From Phoronis ovalis (taxonomy: Eukaryota; Phoronida; Phoronidae): 20,342 nucleotides of DNA. The stretch lies in NCBI GenBank assembly GCA_028565635.1, contig JAOXYB010099382.1:1217-21558 (forward strand), written 5' to 3'. The notes under the pieces were generated by a model that made no database searches, was not told the origin of the DNA, and saw only the letters and a program-made list of their open reading frames with translations. Shown here in pieces: positions 16,601-20,342 of this stretch. The translations under genes were made by a program, and so were the position numbers. Positions within the stretch are counted from its first letter, which is position 1. The number at the start of each line of letters is the position of its first letter.

Positions 16601-18426
16601 CAGAGTACCACAAACAAGAAATTAAGCACCATGAGGTACTCTAGTGTACCATGCGAGATTTTGTATGCATAGGTAGCATGACAGCCAGGCACTTGTCATA
16701 AAATTCAGTTTGCCACAGAAAATATACTTTATGAAAACAATTGTAGAGTGTCCCAATTCTATCATACTACTAATAAGTGTACTTTGCCATTCTAATCAAT
16801 GGACAAAGTTTTTTCAGTTGAAGCTTTTTCATTAGACAGATAATGCTGTAGAGTCGTAAATACTCTATTCCCATATTTTACAACAACCAGGTGACTTAAA
16901 ACATTATTATGTTCTTAAGTCTGTGAATTGTGGCATCTTACTTTTGGGTGCGAGAAAATTGTTCAGCCTTCCTTCTTATACTGAGGTAGTTTCTGTGGCA
17001 ACTTGAATGTTTATTTTGTGTTGTTTTCACCACCATATTATACTTACTTTATTTTTTCAAAAGCAATTAAAGCAACTTGAAAGTCTGAAATGTTCACTGG
17101 ACGACATGGTCGGTTATCACGAATGTGAAATAAAGCACCATGAGGTATCTAAGTGCAGGTTTCAATTCTCCCAGCTAATCAGCTGCATAAAATTAATATA
17201 TGTTTCTCAGGCCTAAACTCCTTGACAAAAATACTAACGAACAGATTGTTTACATGCATTTGGTGGAATCAGCGTTGTGATCCTCGCATGAACTCGAATG
17301 ATCCCAGTATGCTCGTTTTGTAAGTGTAAACACGCAAGCATATAGGGTGGGAAATTAGTAATCATTGTTCATTCACATGGTGGGCTTCTGGGAATTTTTG
17401 TATTCGGTTGGCAATCACAACAGTGGCTCCACCAAGTGCATGCAAAATCGTTTCTTGATAAACCAAAAGTGCAATCTTGTTGAAATGGTGTAGGCTTTAA
17501 AATGTGTGGCTCATTTAACATTTTGGCAGAAGCAATCAATGTTTTTTATATCCCATTACAACTTCGAAAAAAACTGTTTCAATCAAAATATGCGCAAAAC
17601 ACTATGGCTCATCAGCCTTCTCTATTTTCCAGTCTTGTATGTTTATTTAATAACCAAGGATTTTGCTCCTGAGAAATGTATAGTTGCTCATCTCTTCCAG
17701 GCCTTTAGCATGGGAATTATTTTCTTGTGCTTCATGTCTTGCTTTTATGTGACAGCAGGCTTGCTATAGCTACAAGTTTATTGTTACTAGTAGCTTCTTG
17801 TGTATTATCTATTATACAGCAAGCAGAACAATTATCAAAATTGCATGAGCACCACGAGGAGGAAATTAGTAATCACGAGGCTGAAATTAAACGTCACAAG
17901 GTAATACATATATCATTAACACACTCTGTACCAGAAAGAGAGAAAAAAATATTCAGTAACTTTCTCACCTGGAAGCTCTGCTCGTATATGTGATGCTTCA
18001 TTCTACTACTTGTGTACATGAAAGGGCAAACTGTTGTTTACACACTGCTATTTTACTTTCAAAATTTTATGTATTTAAGTACATTATGTCTACAACTATT
18101 GTAACATTAATAGTGTGCGTTGCAAAAATACGCTTATAGCTTTTAAGCATGCAAGCAGCATTCAAGTGTTTTAGAGGAAAAGGTACTCTTGTAATTTAGG
18201 TTATGTTGGGGGATATGTGATTGATTCCGAGTATAATGTATCACTAATGACCAATCACTCTCAAATTGCAAATAAATATCAGTAGCAGTCAGTTTAAAAG
18301 AGTATTAAAGCATTAAATTTTCTAAAACAGCTTTTCAATTTTATTTTTCAGGATGCTATAAATAGACATAGAAGTAAAATGGAGAAACTAAACGTGCAGC
18401 AAAAAAAGGGAAGTGATTCAGATTAA
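13557..18426 (+). CDS. ATP5IF1: Mitochondrial ATP synthase F1 inhibitor (IF1) with three tandem copies of the central exon
   Basis: Exons: 13557-13603, 14062-14119, 15342-15367, 15914-15977, then 16555-16635, 17064-17144 and 17820-17900 (three related 81-bp exons), then 18352-18426. IF1 binds the F1 catalytic interface and blocks ATP hydrolysis when the matrix acidifies. What is seen: an Arg-rich presequence (MASLIRASRNTLNIARRFMP), the Gly-rich segment GSGAGKGGGSGGSVREAGGS, the inhibitory segment FGKMEAAHEEQYFRKL (bovine FGKREQAEEERYFR), a coiled-coil part and the basic end MEKLNVQQKKGSDSD. With one central exon the protein has 116 residues, close to the usual 105-110 of precursors; with all three it has 170. 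Start context AAAAATGG is good. Bovine Arg25 is Met here. Which central exons are used cannot be read from DNA alone. Confidence 0.93.
14062..14119 (+). CDS. ATP5IF1: IF1 exon 2
   Basis: 58 bp encoding the end of the presequence and the start of the mature protein, RFMPGTIRMMSNEWGSGAGK. The processing site is probably near RMM/SN, by inference. The acceptor is tttttatacag and the donor gtaagc. Phase 0 out. Confidence 0.88.
14120..15341 (+). other. IF1 intron 2, holding a foldback element
   Basis: This 1222-bp intron holds the inverted repeat at 14722-14886. Otherwise it is AT-rich with no supported exon. IF1 intron 1 (13604-14061) holds several overlapping open frames on both strands, but none resembles a protein I recognise. 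Confidence 0.55.
14722..14886. mobile_element. Foldback/MITE-like element with arms of about 45 bp
   Basis: The left arm (about 14722-14766: TCACATTTTAACACATC, then CATTGGAACCC) is the inverted complement of the right arm (about 14841-14886: GGGTTCCAATG, then GATGAATGTGTTAAATGTGA) with few mismatches and small gaps. The loop is about 75 bp and there is no coding capacity. It would form a strong hairpin in the pre-mRNA. Confidence 0.6.
15342..15367 (+). CDS. ATP5IF1: IF1 exon 3 (26-nt micro-exon)
   Basis: Only 26 bp, encoding GGGSGGSV plus two bases of Arg. The acceptor is tgctttcag and the donor gtaggc. It is needed to join GSGAGK to REAGGSFGK in the IF1 Gly-rich N-terminal segment. Confidence 0.87.
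15914..15977 (+). CDS. ATP5IF1: IF1 exon 4 (minimal inhibitory segment)
   Basis: 64 bp encoding REAGGSFGKMEAAHEEQYFR then KL, corresponding to bovine residues 16-37, which enter the F1 catalytic interface. Phe22, Glu26, Glu30, Tyr33 and Arg35 equivalents are kept; Arg25 is Met and Arg37 is Leu. The donor is gtaaat. Phase 0 out. Confidence 0.92.
15978..16554 (+). other. IF1 intron before exon 5A
   Basis: It contains a short inverted repeat (GATTCCTT near 16252, AAGGAATC near 16310). I saw no further copy of the 81-bp exon in it, nor in the intron 16636-17063. Confidence 0.4.
16555..16635 (+). CDS. ATP5IF1: IF1 central exon copy 5A (lacks the His pair)
   Basis: 81 bp, phase 0 to 0. It encodes 27 residues beginning QAEQLQTLNKSVEEM and ending YHKQEIKHHE. 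It aligns without gaps to bovine IF1 38-64, and the bovine His48-His49 pair reads Ser-Val (16585-16590). It matches copy 5B at 14 of 27 positions and copy 5C at 13. The acceptor is gtatag and the donor gtactc, weak after +3. Confidence 0.85.
17064..17144 (+). CDS. ATP5IF1: IF1 central exon copy 5B (lacks the His pair, two Cys)
   Basis: 81 bp, phase 0 to 0. It encodes 27 residues beginning QLKQLESLKCSLDDM and ending YHECEIKHHE. The His48-His49 positions are Ser-Leu (17094-17099), and Cys occurs at bovine-equivalent positions 47 and 58. The acceptor is ttcaaaag and the donor gtatct, weak. The open frame and conserved Q-L-L-H-E-I-K-H pattern argue against decay. Confidence 0.83.
17238..17458. 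mobile_element. MITE-like element between IF1 exons 5B and 5C
   Basis: The left arm (about 17243-17281, with ATGCATTTGGTGGA and GTTGTGAT) and the right arm (about 17414-17456, with TCCACCAAGTGCAT and ATCACAAC) are imperfect inverted repeats. The blocks TCATTGTTCATTCACA (17362-17377) and GTGGCTCCACCAAGTG (17423-17438) are identical to blocks in the element at 2355-2728, so they belong to one family. It has no coding capacity. Confidence 0.55.
17820..17900 (+). CDS. ATP5IF1: IF1 central exon copy 5C (canonical His-rich version)
   Basis: 81 bp, phase 0 to 0. It encodes 27 residues beginning QAEQLSKLHEHHEEEIS and ending HEAEIKRHK, nearly the animal IF1 consensus (bovine EQLAALKKHHENEIS). His48-His49 (17850-17855) and His56 are present. 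The acceptor is attatacag and the donor gtaata. This copy makes a conventional pH-responsive IF1. Confidence 0.9.
18352..18426 (+). CDS. ATP5IF1: IF1 last exon
   Basis: It encodes DAINRHRSKMEKLNVQQKK and then GSDSD with TAA at 18424-18426, matching the bovine KEIERHKQSIKKL end. The acceptor is tatttttcag. It can follow any of the three central exons in frame. Confidence 0.9.
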   Translation, partial: DAINRHRSKMEKLNVQQKKGSDSD

Positions 18427-18556
18427 CAGCACAATAATTCGAGAACTTTACAAACTAGGTCAAGACTGGCATCGGAGAATACAGGAGCTGTCTGAAATAT
18501 TTTACTGGACATTATTCTTTGATTCGTGAATAGATGGTTCATGTTTCATTTGTGTA

Positions 18557-18562
18557 ATTAAA
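18557..18562 (+). terminator. Probable poly(A) signal of IF1 (ATTAAA)
   Basis: ATTAAA lies about 130 nt after the stop and is followed by a GT-rich stretch around 18575-18590. No AATAAA is nearer. Confidence 0.45.
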
Positions 18563-19030
18563 ATATTAAGCAAGATGGTGACATGTGTTAGTTATTCAGC
18601 TTTAGACATTTCCCAGTCTTATTGCATACAAGGTTGAAGAGTGATTTATTTAGTTAGGTCAGTTACAAGCACTTCACAGGTACACATAGTATGATGTAGT
18701 TGTTTAATTGTCAGTGAAATATAAGTTACACAAGAGTGTCAAATAATTATAATTATTCGTTATACTTTCTACTTCTTTACATTCATTTGGCATTCTTACT
18801 ACCGATTGCGATATTTTTTTAATTATTGATGAATCAGCAGGTGGAGTGTGACAAAGTACAATGCCAAAAAGTTGCAAATGATCTTTACACCAGTAGGACT
18901 AGCTGCATTGTATAATTATGTTTTGATCAGTGGAAGCTGGGATCATTTTGTATGCAAATCACAGATTTGCGTATTGTTGATCGATGCAGCGAAATACTCT
19001 CTTTCTAGGTGTCTGCATGCTATTTGGTGT

Positions 19031-19436
19031 GACAAAGCTCCCCTGGGAGTGAGAATAGTTGGGTACCCATGTGTGTTTTGAAGGGTAAAAAATAGTCCTT
19101 TAATGGGACCTTGGAGGCAAAATTCTTACCCATTTTGGGATCTTGCGAACTCAAAATTCACACACATGTATGGGACCTTTTTATCTGGTATACAAGCTAA
19201 AGAAACCGTGAGATTGAAGTAACCATGTTTTTGAACATGTTATTGTAAACAAACAGACATCTAAGAACTATATTCATGTTTTGATACCAGGTAGTATGTA
19301 AATCACACCTTTTTATCATTTACCAGAACAATTTAGCAATTTTATACCATTTTCAGGGTGCATGTCCTTTCGCCCTATTTTTGGTAATACATATGCATAC
19401 CCAACTATTCTAACTGTCACCCTCCGGGCAAAGCCC
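19031..19436. mobile_element. Possible non-autonomous DNA element with terminal inverted repeats
   Basis: GAATAGTTGGGTA (19053-19065) is perfectly inverted at 19398-19410, and looser complementarity extends outward to about 19031 and 19436 (CTCCCCTGGGAGTGA versus TCACCCTCCGGGCA). Internal sequence is non-coding, with nested short inversions around the ACACACATG motif. Exact ends and target-site duplication are not clear. Confidence 0.45.
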
Positions 19437-19916
19437 TTGCTATTGGTTAACTCAATCTGCAGATGCTAAACATTGCTACTCATCTCATTAGTGCTTAGAG
19501 CAGATTACTGAGATTGATTCAAGGCAATAAAAGGTCGTTTTCACAGGATTGTCCCCACACTGTAAGATGCCAAAGGTCTGGTACTATTTTCAAGTCAGTT
19601 GTAGCAAATACAATGGAATAAAAATCATTTGGTAGTTCATAGCAAACACCAGCACTTGGTTTATGTACCCAATTATTACATAGTTTATTGGTGTATCCCT
19701 TTTCAGAATTTTGAATGCTGAGAACGCTGAAAACCATACCTGTATACCTGGTCAACTGAAAGTCAGTACCTCGGGTAACTTGGAGAGTTTATCAGAGACA
19801 TTGTCCCCACCCCCTCCCCTGCATGACATACAGATGCAGTAGCTTCAATTTCTTCATTTGGAAAATTTACTCTGCAGAAATGTTGAATAATAAACAACAG
19901 ACAGTCCACATTTCAG

Positions 19917-19922
19917 TTTATT
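19917..19922 (-). terminator. Probable poly(A) signal of the right-edge minus-strand gene
   Basis: The minus strand reads AATAAA about 340 nt beyond the TAA at 20264, within AT-rich sequence. It supports a transcript entering from the right edge. Confidence 0.35.
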
Positions 19923-20263
19923 TACAAAATCAGATCCATATAACATATTAAACTTTGCTAAATATGGGCATTGTAATGACAATCTTCACTTAAACCAACA
20001 CCATTTTATTAAAATAAGCATGACAATAGCATGCTTTTACACAAGCCCAGAAAACATTACAATTTCACAGCCAACAAATAAAACTTTCATGATATAAAAA
20101 AAATTGTAGAACCCTTAAAATGGAATGAGAAACCTTCTTCACTGATGGTGGTTATATATGATTGTGGTTATATAGTAGTCACACTATTGTTCACAAAGAA
20201 TTGCACACAGTTTAACTATTAAACAATGTTGTGTATATTCGTCTGTAAATTCATGTCAATTTT

Positions 20264-20341
20264 TTACAACAAGAGGTCTGCGGGTGCAGACAGATGCCCA
20301 TCATATGATGTAGTTTCTGTAGTTGTAAAGCCATCTTTGTA
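20264..20341 (-). CDS. Putative 3' end of an unidentified gene (partial)
   Basis: The minus strand from 20341 reads 25 codons, starting YKDGFTTTETTSYDG and ending APADLLL, then TAA at 20266-20264. It is followed by about 345 nt of AT-rich sequence with AATAAA at 19922-19917, a layout typical of a last exon plus 3' UTR. The balanced Thr/Ser/Asp/Pro composition looks coding, but I do not recognise the family and the other frames cannot be excluded. If real, it is convergent with IF1. Confidence 0.35.
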   Translation of the reverse strand, partial: YKDGFTTTETTSYDGHLSAPADLLL

Positions 20342-20342
20342 T

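Larger units (their letters stand above)
18427..19900. other. Convergent spacer: IF1 3' UTR and a terminal-inverted-repeat element
   Basis: This holds the 3' UTR of IF1 to about 18590 and the inverted-repeat element at 19031-19436. The remainder has no supported gene. A 78-codon minus-strand open frame at 19519-19755 shows no recognisable motif or clear splice structure. Confidence 0.5.

Noticed and set aside
17506-17769. 87-codon hydrophobic open frame between IF1 exons 5B and 5C
   Set aside because: No family resemblance and no signal for a start. The AT-rich sequence explains the Phe/Leu/Ile content. It is intronic on the coding strand of IF1.
15978-18351. A fourth copy of the 81-bp IF1 exon
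   Set aside because: I scanned the introns for the Q-x-x-Q-L start and E-I-K-x-H end and found none besides the three reported.
15978-18351. Dscam-type docking/selector RNA pairing between IF1 introns
   Set aside because: No convincing long complementary pair was seen by eye. It needs folding and comparison across species, so it is not claimed.
19519-19755. 78-codon minus-strand open frame
   Set aside because: Plausible composition but no motif, no splice context and no paralogue. It lies beyond the likely poly(A) site of the right-edge gene.
1-20342. tRNA, rRNA or CRISPR features
   Set aside because: No cloverleaf-like sequence with conserved box elements, no rRNA similarity, and no regularly spaced direct repeats were found.

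Overview
This is animal nuclear DNA: AT-rich, with short exons separated by introns of about 200-1200 bp, canonical GT-AG boundaries, poly(A) signals, and several small inverted-repeat elements in introns and spacers. The gene content (two membrane-anchored cholinesterase-like proteins and a mitochondrial ATPase inhibitor) is metazoan. An invertebrate such as a mollusc or another lophotrochozoan fits best, but that is an inference from composition and gene style, not something I could search.

Layout. (1) 254-4787 (+): the last eight exons of a cholinesterase-like type I membrane protein; its first exons lie left of the window. (2) 13215-6207 (-): a complete 11-exon paralogue of 654 residues. 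The two genes lie tail to tail, and all seven introns that can be compared have the same positions and phases, so they are an inverted gene duplication. Both keep the alpha/beta-hydrolase fold landmarks and the family histidine, but the nucleophile serine is replaced by Asp in one and Glu in the other. They should be non-catalytic, as in adhesion or receptor members of the family (neuroligin, gliotactin, neurotactin). (3) 13557-18426 (+): a mitochondrial F1Fo-ATPase inhibitor gene (IF1), head to head with gene 2 across a spacer of about 340 bp that could act as a shared promoter. (4) 20264-20341 (-): the putative last codons of a further gene entering from the right, with a 3' UTR and an AATAAA.

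The most interesting signal is in the IF1 gene. The central exon, equivalent to bovine IF1 residues 38-64, is present three times in tandem (16555-16635, 17064-17144, 17820-17900). Each copy is exactly 81 bp, starts and ends in phase 0, and has its own splice sites. The third copy carries the usual His-His-Glu-Glu-Glu pH-sensing segment. The first two have Ser-Val and Ser-Leu in place of the two histidines. Using one copy per transcript gives a normal-sized 116-residue IF1; using all three gives 170 residues with a lengthened coiled coil. The window therefore encodes either splice-selectable pH-sensitive and pH-insensitive inhibitors, or an unusually long IF1.

Other points are a 71-bp tandem duplication across a splice acceptor in gene 2, a GC-AG intron in the same gene, a 26-nt micro-exon in IF1, and at least five MITE-like or foldback elements. 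No RNA genes or CRISPR arrays were seen.
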